Origin: Pseudomonadales bacterium
Lineage (GTDB): Bacteria; Pseudomonadota; Gammaproteobacteria; Pseudomonadales; Azotimanducaceae
Assembly (NCBI GenBank): GCA_029244465.1
Contig: JAQWQN010000180.1
Coordinates: 1 to 5,493 of the forward strand
Direction of reading: 5' to 3'
DNA: 5,493 bases
Part shown: positions 1 through 5,493 of the stretch, in pieces
Numbering within the stretch: position 1 is the stretch's first letter
How the letters are laid out: each line of letters starts with the position of its first letter
Position numbers and translations under genes: made by a program
Notes under the pieces: generated by a model
Seen by the model: only the letters and a program-made list of their open reading frames with translations
Told to the model about the DNA's origin: nothing
Database searches by the model: none

Positions 1-966
1 TTCGACATAGAACATCTCTCTTAATGAACGCGCGCCATACCAATAGCTCATCTTTACATTGGAGTGATTACTCTTTATCTCATCGAAAATTTGCGAGCGC
101 AGTGGGGCCATACCCGCACCACCACCGATCCAGATTTTTTCGGCTGGCGTGTCTTTGACAAAGAACTCGCCGTAAGGCCCGAACACAGTAAGCTTGTCGC
201 CGGGTTTCAGGTTAAATGCGTAGGACGACATCTCTCCCGGCGGCACGTCCATGCCCGGCGGTGGACTCGCCACACGGATGTTGAACTTTAGGATGCCCTT
301 CTCTTCGGGGTAATTTGCCATCGAATAAGCACGAATCGTCGTGTCATCTGTCTTCGCATGATACTTCCAGACATCAAAACGATCCCAGTCTTCCTGGTAT
401 TCCGCTTCCACGTCGATCTCTTTGTAGTCCATTTCGTAGGGGGGAATCTCAAGTTGGACATAGCCGCCTGCTTTAAACGCAACGTTCTCACCCTCCGGTA
501 GCTTGAGATTCAGCTCCTTAATAAAGGTCGCAACATTGGGGTTTGAAATGACTTCGCATTCCCAACGCTTGACGCCAATTGCATCCTCTGGAACTTCAAT
601 TTTGAGGTCCTGTTTTACCGCAACTTGGCACGATAAGCGCCAGTCCTCTCTGATTTCGCCGCGCGTAAAGTGACCTTCCTCAGTCGACAGGATACTACCG
701 CCACCATCGACGACTCTGCACCGACACTGCGCACAAGTGCCGCCACCGCCGCAGGCACTGGCTAGAAAAATACCTTTGGCAGCAAGCGTCCCGAGCAGTT
801 TGTCTCCAGCTGGCACTTGAATGGTTTTCTCAGGATCGTTGTTAATTTCAATGGTGACGTCACCTGAGTTCACCAGTTGCGCGCGAGCGAACAAAATGAT
901 CAACACCAGCGACAATACAGTCGCGGTAAACATCACAACACCTAGAAGAACAGTTGTATCTAACAT
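1..966 (-). CDS. nqrF: Na+-NQR subunit F, NADH dehydrogenase/ferredoxin subunit (3' end cut by window edge)
   Basis: NqrF is the electron entry subunit: it oxidises NADH on the cytoplasmic side via FAD and a 2Fe-2S cluster. The frame is open for 322 codons from the ATG at 966 to base 1 with no stop; the Vibrio protein is about 408 residues, so about 85 are missing. By eye: a membrane anchor at residues 4-27; a plant-type ferredoxin domain at about 35-130 with cluster ligands Cys72, Cys78, Cys81 and Cys113; the FAD-binding motif RAYSMAN starting at Arg212; the NADH-binding glycine stretch IGGGAGMAPLRS at 280-291; and YWYGARS at 308-314. An additional cysteine, Cys83, lies two residues past the third ligand. 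The start is chosen because MLDTTVLLGVVMF aligns with the Vibrio N-terminus (MSTIIFGVVMF). It follows nqrE by 18 nt and its Shine-Dalgarno is weak (only GGTTAG-like sequence). Identity is very secure. Confidence 0.97.
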   Translation of the reverse strand, partial: MLDTTVLLGVVMFTATVLSLVLIILFARAQLVNSGDVTIEINNDPEKTIQVPAGDKLLGTLAAKGIFLASACGGGGTCAQCRCRVVDGGGSILSTEEGHFTRGEIREDWRLSCQVAVKQDLKIEVPEDAIGVKRWECEVISNPNVATFIKELNLKLPEGENVAFKAGGYVQLEIPPYEMDYKEIDVEAEYQEDWDRFDVWKYHAKTDDTTIRAYSMANYPEEKGILKFNIRVASPPPGMDVPPGEMSSYAFNLKPGDKLTVFGPYGEFFVKDTPAEKIWIGGGAGMAPLRSQIFDEIKSNHSNVKMSYWYGARSLREMFYVE

Positions 967-984
967 GCTAACTAACCAAACCCG

Positions 985-1593
985 CTAAATGTCTATGCCG
1001 CCGAACGACATAAAACAAAGGCTTAAAAGCCCCACTGAAATAAATGTAATACCCAAGCCGCGAAGCCCTTCTGGAACATCACTGTATTTGAGTTTTTCCC
1101 GAACGCCCGCTAAAGCCGTTATTGCCAAAGCCCAACCAACACCAGCGCCAAGGCCGAAGACGGCACTCTCTGCAAACGTCTGGTCTTGTTCAATCATGAT
1201 TAAAGACGCGCCTAAAATAGCGCAATTAACGGTGATGAGCGGCAGAAATACGCCAAGTGCGTTATAAAGCACAGGCACGTACCTATCCAAGACCATCTCC
1301 AGAATCTGGACCATTGCCGCAATCACACCGATGTAGGACAAATAGCCCAAAAAGCTAAGGTCAACGTCGGGAAACCCAGCCCAAGATAGCGCGCCTTCTC
1401 GGAGTAGGTGGTTGAAGATGAGGTTGTTAACGGGGACCGTGATACCCAGCACCACCACGACCGCAATGCCAAGACCAATCGCTGTACTAATCTTTTTTGA
1501 GATCGCGATAAACGTACACATGCCTAAGAAGAAGGTCAGCGCCATATTCTCAATAAAGACGGCTCTGACGAAGATACCGAGAAAGTGTTCCAT
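985..1593 (-). CDS. nqrE: Na+-NQR subunit E, integral membrane subunit
   Basis: NqrE is an inner-membrane subunit that, with its paralogue NqrD, holds a 2Fe-2S cluster in the middle of the membrane and forms part of the ion path. It is complete at 202 residues (198 in Vibrio cholerae), with a TAG stop, and shows about six hydrophobic segments. Cluster ligands are Cys26 (in FFLGMCTF) and Cys124 (in TVNCAILG), matching Vibrio Cys26 and Cys120. Glu99 in VQILEM corresponds to Vibrio Glu95, implicated in Na+ uptake by mutagenesis. C-terminal motifs REKLKYSDVP and GLRGLGITF are typical. The length difference comes from a 4-residue insertion in the loop near residues 66-78 (GALSWAGFPDVDL). It starts 2 nt after the nqrD stop, with a GGGAGG ribosome site lying inside nqrD. 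RnfE/RsxE is the closest paralogue, but sequence and gene order fit NqrE far better. Confidence 0.98.
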   Translation of the reverse strand: MEHFLGIFVRAVFIENMALTFFLGMCTFIAISKKISTAIGLGIAVVVVLGITVPVNNLIFNHLLREGALSWAGFPDVDLSFLGYLSYIGVIAAMVQILEMVLDRYVPVLYNALGVFLPLITVNCAILGASLIMIEQDQTFAESAVFGLGAGVGWALAITALAGVREKLKYSDVPEGLRGLGITFISVGLLSLCFMSFGGIDI

Positions 1594-1595
1594 GC

Positions 1596-2258
1596 TTACA
1601 TCGCCTCCCGGTACTGCACATTATCGGCAATCTCATATTCCGGTTCTTCTACCTGATCCTTTTTCCAGCTTCTGATCGCCCAGATGAAGAACCCAATGAT
1701 GAAAAATGCACTAGGGGAAAGAAGCAGTAAGCCATTCGAGTAGTACCACCCACCATTGCTAACGGTTGGCAGTATTTCGTAACCCATCAGTGTGCCGGCA
1801 CCGAGTGGCTCTCGGATGATTGCGACGCCAATCAGGATCAACGAATAACCCAACGCATTGCCGAATCCATCTAGCGCCGAGAGGTAAGGTCCATTTTGCA
1901 TTGCGAACGCTTCAGCACGACCCATAACGATACAGTTCGTAATGATCAACCCGACGAAGACAGACAGACTTTTGGATATGTCATAGGCGACCGCCTGCAA
2001 TACCTGGTCAACCACAATCACTAAAGAGGCAATGATAGTCATCTGAACGATAATTCGAATGTTGGTTGGGATACGGTTTCTGACCAGGCTCACCGCCAAA
2101 TTAGAGAGCGTAGTGACGAATATCACGGCCGCACACATCACCAGGGTCTGTGACATGCTTATCGTGACGGCCAACGCGGAGCAGATACCAAGCACCTGCA
2201 ACGCAATCGGGTTGTTGTTAAAAATCGGGTCTACAAGCACTTCATTTTGTTGCGACAT
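1596..2258 (-). CDS. nqrD: Na+-NQR subunit D, integral membrane subunit
   Basis: NqrD is the membrane partner of NqrE, with the same fold in inverted topology; together they ligate the intramembrane 2Fe-2S cluster. It is complete at 220 residues with a TAA stop. Cluster ligands are Cys26 (LGICSALAV) and Cys109 (IITNCIVMG), matching Vibrio Cys29 and Cys112. Asp130 (SALDGFGNALG) corresponds to Vibrio Asp133, and the membrane aspartate in VIVVDQVL (Asp84) is also kept; both positions were tied to Na+ handling in Vibrio. The signature FVGLIITNCIVMGRAEAF at about 101-118 is intact. It is about 10 residues longer than the Vibrio protein because of a polar acidic tail after residue 203 (EEPEYEIADNVQYREAM). 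The start lies 8 nt after the nqrC stop; its ribosome site is weak (GGGTAGG, 7 nt from the ATG), so coupling to nqrC translation is likely. Confidence 0.98.
   Translation of the reverse strand: MSQQNEVLVDPIFNNNPIALQVLGICSALAVTISMSQTLVMCAAVIFVTTLSNLAVSLVRNRIPTNIRIIVQMTIIASLVIVVDQVLQAVAYDISKSLSVFVGLIITNCIVMGRAEAFAMQNGPYLSALDGFGNALGYSLILIGVAIIREPLGAGTLMGYEILPTVSNGGWYYSNGLLLLSPSAFFIIGFFIWAIRSWKKDQVEEPEYEIADNVQYREAM
1604..1609 (-). promoter_or_regulatory. Ribosome binding site for nqrE, inside the nqrD 3' end
   Basis: Read on the minus strand this is GGGAGG, with 10 nt to the nqrE ATG at 1593. It is formed by the Arg-Glu-Ala codons at the very end of nqrD, in the tail that the Vibrio NqrD lacks. 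The spacing is slightly long but workable. Confidence 0.75.
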
Positions 2259-2266
2259 CGTTGCGC

Positions 2267-3067
2267 CTACCCATTCGCCAGTTTTAGCTTCTGCAGCGTT
2301 GGCCCAAAGCCAAGATCGCCAATCCAGAAGTTAATTAAATTTTGCACACCTCGCGTCGTGAAGGTGGCACCAGAAAGGGCATCAACTTCTCTCGCAGCCA
2401 TTTCGTTCCCCGCCGTCGAACGCCGTTTCACAATACGAACACCGGGATCTCCCGCGCGATCAAACAGCTGCACACCAGGCCAAAGTTCTTTCCAACTCGG
2501 ATTGTCCACTTCTCCACCTAGCCCTGGCGTCTCTTTGTGAGAGTAAAAACCCAACCCCGAAACTGTCTTGAGATCAGCATCGAGCGCCAAATAACCGAAC
2601 AAGGTACCCCAGAGGCCATAGCCACGAACGGGCAAGACCAATTTGTCGAGTTGTTCATCTACTGTTTTGATGTACACCAAAGAAATGTTCTCGCGGCGAC
2701 GTAACGTCGCGATGTCCTGCTCCGCTGTCAATGCAATCGAGCGACCGGGATCTTTCGCTACCTTGATTGGATCTAGTGAACTTGCATCCACATCATCCAA
2801 AAAATCTCCTGACTCTAGATCAACCACACGCACGGTGAATTCGGCAAACATCTCGTCCACAGTGCGTCCATCGCTCGCAACACTACTTCCTTCTGCCAGC
2901 ATGCCAGCTGCGCGGAGAATGTTCTGTTTTTGATCAAGCTCTTTATTGGCCTGCTGTATCGGCTTCAGCGCCACCGCAACACCGGAAACGATGATCGAGC
3001 AAAATAGACACACCGCGAGCGCCACAATGAAGGTATTACTCAAACTGTCTTTATCGAAATTAGCCAC
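2267..3067 (-). CDS. nqrC: Na+-NQR subunit C, covalent FMN subunit (GTG start)
   Basis: NqrC carries one FMN bound covalently to a threonine by a phosphoester link and relays electrons from the NqrD/E cluster towards NqrB. The FMN domain sits on the periplasmic side. With the GTG at 3067 as start the protein is 266 residues (257 in Vibrio). One membrane helix covers about residues 12-34. The flavin site is SGATFT with the acceptor Thr235, and ETPGLGGEVDNPSWK at 179-193 and FWIGDLGFGP near the C-terminus are family signatures. An ATG at 3112 is in frame but would add 15 residues (MTTLWCSL...) that do not match the family. GTG is preferred because CGGAGG lies 7 nt upstream and the resulting N-terminus aligns with Vibrio. 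The gene overlaps the end of nqrB by 8 nt and ends in TAG. A few residues are inserted near 61-70 (SSVASDGRTV) relative to Vibrio. Attachment of FMN would need ApbE, which is not in this window. Confidence 0.97.
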   Translation of the reverse strand: MANFDKDSLSNTFIVALAVCLFCSIIVSGVAVALKPIQQANKELDQKQNILRAAGMLAEGSSVASDGRTVDEMFAEFTVRVVDLESGDFLDDVDASSLDPIKVAKDPGRSIALTAEQDIATLRRRENISLVYIKTVDEQLDKLVLPVRGYGLWGTLFGYLALDADLKTVSGLGFYSHKETPGLGGEVDNPSWKELWPGVQLFDRAGDPGVRIVKRRSTAGNEMAAREVDALSGATFTTRGVQNLINFWIGDLGFGPTLQKLKLANG

Positions 3068-4244
3068 GGGCCAACCTCCGCTTAATATTAGACTGCACCA
3101 CAAAGTGGTCAATTAATGGCGCAAACAAATTACCGAACAGAATGGCCAGCATCATGCCTTCTGGAAAGGCCGGGTTCACAACACGTATCAGGACACACAT
3201 AAACCCGATTAACGCACCATAGAACCATCGCCCCTTGTTCGTCATCGCAGCCGAAACAGGGTCAGTCGCCATGAACACCATACCGAATGCAAAGCCACCC
3301 AAAACGAGATGCCACTGTGCGCTCATGGTAAACATCGAATTCGTAGAAGGGATCGCATTGAGCAACGTTGCGGTCAACGCCATGCCTAGAAATACGCCCG
3401 CCATTACTCGCCAGTTTGCGATTTTGGTTAGGCACAGAATTACGGCCGCAACCAATATGGCAAGCGTGGATGTCTCGCCGATCGAACCTGGCATTGACCC
3501 GATGAAAGCCGTCATCCACTCTACTCCGTAGTCTAGACCCAGGGCTGCATTACCCAATGGCGTGGCTTGTGTGACGCCATCCACAGCAACCCAAATAGAA
3601 TCCCCGGACATCGACACGGGATAAGCAAAATATAGGAACGCTCTACCCGTTAACGCCGGGTTCAAGAAGTTCTTACCGGTTCCGCCAAACACTTCTTTGC
3701 CGACCACAACACCAAAAACAATCCCTAGGCCAGCAAGCCACAACGGGATTGTCGGCGGCAGAGTTAGCGTAAACAAAATCGAGGTAACGAAAAATCCCTC
3801 GTTAACTTCATGGCCGCGCACGGAAGCAAACCAAATCTCAAACGCGATTCCGGCACCAAAGACGACGATGTACAGTGGCAAAAAGTAAGCCAAGCCATGC
3901 ACTACGCAATCCCAGATGCTGGCTGGATTAAGACCCGTCAAGGAATTGATGAATACCCCCCGCCAACCTTCGACCTCTGTAACACCAGCCGTCTGCATCG
4001 CTTCAAGCGCGTTCAGCCCAATGAAATAACTACCAACCAGGGCCGGTATCCAGGCACAAAACCAAACGGTCATCATGATTCGCTTGAGGTTTAGACCGTC
4101 CCGCAGATGAGCAGCGCCGCCGGTGACTTTTCCTGGCGTATATAACGCCGTATCGACGGCTTCGTAGGCTGGATACGCCCACTCGAACTTCCCACCTTTT
4201 TCAAAATTTGGCGCAATGTCGTCCATGAAGGATCGTAAACTCAT
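3060..4244 (-). CDS. nqrB: Na+-NQR subunit B, covalent FMN, riboflavin and quinone-site membrane subunit
   Basis: NqrB is the largest membrane subunit. It carries a covalent FMN and riboflavin, contains the ubiquinone/inhibitor site and is central to Na+ translocation. It is complete at 394 residues (415 in Vibrio), with a TAA stop. The N-terminal FEKGGK, the RGHEVNEGFFVTSILF stretch (143-158), KEVFGGTGKNFLNPAL (183-198), FMATDPVSA (324-332) and the C-terminal NIKRRLAR are family hallmarks. The FMN acceptor is Thr228 in DGVTQATPL (Vibrio Thr236 in SGAT). Glu136, Asp328 and Asp379 match Vibrio acidic residues 144, 346 and 397, of which 144 and 397 were linked to Na+ uptake. Most of the shortening is in loops, including the one after the FMN site. 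Vibrio Gly141 aligns with Ile133 here. The ATG at 4244 gives the family N-terminus MSLRSF and has a perfect AAGGAGG 6 nt upstream. A TTG at 4262 lies in frame, inside nqrA, and is not favoured. Confidence 0.98.
   Translation of the reverse strand: MSLRSFMDDIAPNFEKGGKFEWAYPAYEAVDTALYTPGKVTGGAAHLRDGLNLKRIMMTVWFCAWIPALVGSYFIGLNALEAMQTAGVTEVEGWRGVFINSLTGLNPASIWDCVVHGLAYFLPLYIVVFGAGIAFEIWFASVRGHEVNEGFFVTSILFTLTLPPTIPLWLAGLGIVFGVVVGKEVFGGTGKNFLNPALTGRAFLYFAYPVSMSGDSIWVAVDGVTQATPLGNAALGLDYGVEWMTAFIGSMPGSIGETSTLAILVAAVILCLTKIANWRVMAGVFLGMALTATLLNAIPSTNSMFTMSAQWHLVLGGFAFGMVFMATDPVSAAMTNKGRWFYGALIGFMCVLIRVVNPAFPEGMMLAILFGNLFAPLIDHFVVQSNIKRRLARG
3075..3080 (-). promoter_or_regulatory. Ribosome binding site for nqrC, inside the nqrB 3' end
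   Basis: Read on the minus strand this is CGGAGG, 7 nt before the GTG at 3067. It lies within the codons for the conserved NqrB C-terminus (NIKRRLAR). It supports the GTG as the nqrC start rather than the ATG at 3112, and places initiation just before the nqrB stop codon. Confidence 0.85.
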
Positions 4245-4245
4245 A

Positions 4246-5493
4246 TCAACCCTCCTTCTCAATTTGAGTCAGAACATTTCGTAGTATCGGTCCGTACTCA
4301 TACTTGCCAGGACATGCGTACGTACACAACGCGATATCTTCTTCATCAAGCTCAAGACAGCCAAGGTTTACCGCAGTTTCCAGGTCTGCCACGAGCAGGC
4401 TTCGCAACAATTGCGTCGGCAAAATATCGAGAGGCATAACCTCCTCAAAAGTGCCAATAGGTACCATACCGCGCGGGCTGCCATTGGTGTTTGTACTAAA
4501 TTTCATGTTCTTTTCGCCGAGCCACTTAGACAGATAGATCGGAAATACACTATGACTCTCAATGCCCGGAGAAAGATAGCCAAGCAATCGACGTTGGTTA
4601 TCTTCCGGCAATACAGAGACTTGGTTGTGGTATCGACCTAAAAATGCCTCCACGCCTTCGGCGCTGCGACCGGCCAAAACCGATCCAGAAATAACACGTT
4701 GGTCAACGCCGTCCAACTCACCGGCAGTGAGTTCCTCCAAGCTTGCGCCAAGCACGGTTCTGATCAGTCGAGGATTCGAAGCGCCCGGCCCTGCCAACGA
4801 AATCACTCGCTCCGACATCGCGGCGCCAGTCAGAAACAGGTGTCCAAATGCGATCACATCCTGATAGTTGATATACCAGACAGTTTTGGCAGCGCTGACC
4901 GGATCAATGAAATGAATATGGGTACCTGGAAGACCTGCCGGGTGTGGTCCGGAAAACTCATGCGGAACAATTCGAGCATCGTCGCCAGTCGGCAAGAACA
5001 ATCCTGGCGCATGACACACATGGACGCCGCCATCAGTAAGTTTCGCGAGCAGTTCCAGGCCCACAGAAAATTCACTCGCTTTGTCATTGATGACGACCAT
5101 GGGATCGCCAGCCAGTGGATTTGTATCCATTGCAGTGACAAAAATAGAGTTTGGTACCGACCCAATTGCCGGGACCCGCGCAAACGGCCTCGTTCTGAGT
5201 GCCACCCAGTCTCCTGAAGTCACCAGTTTTTCAGTGATCGCTTCCCGCGAAAGCTCAGTCAGTGCTTCCCGCGTGACAGGTTGGGCGCTAGGTTCTGTGG
5301 CGTCGCCACTCACCTCAACGACAACGGACAGCAACGCCCGTTTGGCGCCTCTATTTATTGCCGTGACTGTGCCAGATGCTGGCGCCGTGTAGAGCACGCC
5401 TTCATTTTTCTTGTCTGAGAACAAAACCTGGCCTTTCGTGACAGTATCCCCTTCTCGAACCGCCATGGTCGGTTTCATTCCGGGATAGTCGTT
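4246..5493 (-). CDS. nqrA: Na+-NQR subunit A, peripheral cytoplasmic subunit (5' end cut by window edge)
   Basis: NqrA is the cytoplasmic peripheral subunit of the complex and has been linked to quinone binding and assembly; it carries no tightly bound redox cofactor in the Vibrio structure. 415 codons are present, reading NDYPGMKPTM at the window edge. The Vibrio protein is about 447 residues, so roughly 35 N-terminal residues lie off the right edge; the ATG at 5478 is internal (it matches Vibrio MRPTM) and is not the start. Seen in order: a barrel-sandwich-like region (GQVLFSDKKN, APASGTV, NRGAKR), ALRTRPF and VTAMDTNPLA, GPHPAGLPGTHIHF, NYQDVIAFG, RVISGSVL, LGRYHNQVSVL, NGSPRGMVPIG, and the C-terminal ELDEEDIALCTYACPGKYEYG. 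The last sense codons, AAG GAG GGT before the TGA, double as the ribosome site for nqrB, which starts 1 nt downstream. It resembles RnfC in part, but the motifs are NqrA-specific. Confidence 0.97.
   Translation of the reverse strand, partial: NDYPGMKPTMAVREGDTVTKGQVLFSDKKNEGVLYTAPASGTVTAINRGAKRALLSVVVEVSGDATEPSAQPVTREALTELSREAITEKLVTSGDWVALRTRPFARVPAIGSVPNSIFVTAMDTNPLAGDPMVVINDKASEFSVGLELLAKLTDGGVHVCHAPGLFLPTGDDARIVPHEFSGPHPAGLPGTHIHFIDPVSAAKTVWYINYQDVIAFGHLFLTGAAMSERVISLAGPGASNPRLIRTVLGASLEELTAGELDGVDQRVISGSVLAGRSAEGVEAFLGRYHNQVSVLPEDNQRRLLGYLSPGIESHSVFPIYLSKWLGEKNMKFSTNTNGSPRGMVPIGTFEEVMPLDILPTQLLRSLLVADLETAVNLGCLELDEEDIALCTYACPGKYEYGPILRNVLTQIEKEG
4251..4257 (-). promoter_or_regulatory. 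Ribosome binding site for nqrB, inside the nqrA 3' end
   Basis: Read on the minus strand this is AAGGAGG, a full match to the anti-Shine-Dalgarno core, with 6 nt to the nqrB ATG at 4244. It sits in the last Lys-Glu-Gly codons of nqrA. It decides in favour of the ATG at 4244 over the in-frame TTG at 4262, which lies upstream of this site. Confidence 0.9.

Noticed and set aside
64..491. Short open frames on both strands at the left end (64-291 plus, 288-491 minus)
   Set aside because: Both fall inside the continuous nqrF frame, which encodes the FAD and NADH motifs with no frameshift or stop; these frames are shadows.
3068..3112. Upstream ATG start for nqrC, adding 15 residues
   Set aside because: The extra residues do not match the family, and the Shine-Dalgarno sits between this ATG and the GTG, in the right place only for the GTG.
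3262..3519. An 85-codon minus-strand frame within nqrB
   Set aside because: Out-of-frame shadow of nqrB; the nqrB frame carries the conserved residues here.
985..4262. RnfABCDEG/Rsx electron-transport complex as an alternative identity for the operon
   Set aside because: Rnf shares homologues of NqrB-E, but the gene order here is A-B-C-D-E-F, the last gene is an NADH-oxidising NqrF with FAD and ferredoxin domains, and the motifs match NQR closely. No RnfB-like polyferredoxin is present.
4245..4262. TTG start for nqrB, adding 6 residues
   Set aside because: The start would lie upstream of the perfect AAGGAGG and extend the protein past the family N-terminus (MSLRSF matches Vibrio MGLKKF).
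4854..5183. A 109-codon minus-strand frame within nqrA
   Set aside because: It is a shifted-frame shadow of nqrA on the same strand, with no separate ribosome site recognised and no domain.
4699..5217. A 172-codon open frame on the plus strand
   Set aside because: It lies wholly antisense to nqrA, whose reading frame is intact and matches the family end to end. The translated product is Arg/His/Ser-rich with no recognisable domain.

Overview
This window is almost wall-to-wall coding sequence and carries one operon, read entirely on the minus strand: the six structural genes of the Na+-translocating NADH:quinone oxidoreductase (Na+-NQR), in the standard order nqrA-nqrB-nqrC-nqrD-nqrE-nqrF. 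Transcription runs from high to low coordinates. nqrA is cut at its 5' end by the right edge of the window, with roughly 35 N-terminal residues missing. nqrF is cut at its 3' end by the left edge, with roughly 85 C-terminal residues missing. nqrB, nqrC, nqrD and nqrE are complete.

Layout, in transcription order: nqrA (5493 to 4246), nqrB (4244 to 3060), nqrC (3067 to 2267, GTG start, overlapping nqrB by 8 nt), nqrD (2258 to 1596), nqrE (1593 to 985) and nqrF (966 to 1). Junctions are 1 nt, -8 nt, 8 nt, 2 nt and 18 nt, so no internal promoter or terminator is expected and none was seen. Strong Shine-Dalgarno sequences for nqrB, nqrC and nqrE lie inside the 3' ends of the preceding genes, which points to translational coupling. 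No non-coding stretch exceeds 18 nt. The operon promoter, and the accessory genes often found after nqrF in other bacteria (apbE for the flavin transferase, nqrM for the Fe-S maturation factor), would lie outside the window.

How the parts work together (family knowledge, from the Vibrio cholerae enzyme): NqrF takes hydride from NADH on FAD and passes electrons to its 2Fe-2S cluster. They then go to the intramembrane 2Fe-2S cluster held by NqrD and NqrE, to FMN on NqrC, to FMN and then riboflavin on NqrB, and finally to ubiquinone, with Na+ expelled. Every cofactor ligand I could check within the window is present: the four ferredoxin cysteines and FAD motif of NqrF, one cysteine pair each in NqrD and NqrE, SGAT in NqrC, and a TQAT variant in NqrB. 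The complex looks functional.

Organism: protein similarity to the Vibrio enzyme is high throughout, base composition is about 50% G+C by eye, and Na+-NQR is typical of marine bacteria. A marine gammaproteobacterium that is not a Vibrio is the best guess, at moderate confidence. I see no mobile element, RNA gene, CRISPR array or undescribed system. The points worth a second look are residue-level variants in NqrB and NqrF and the way start signals are embedded in upstream genes.
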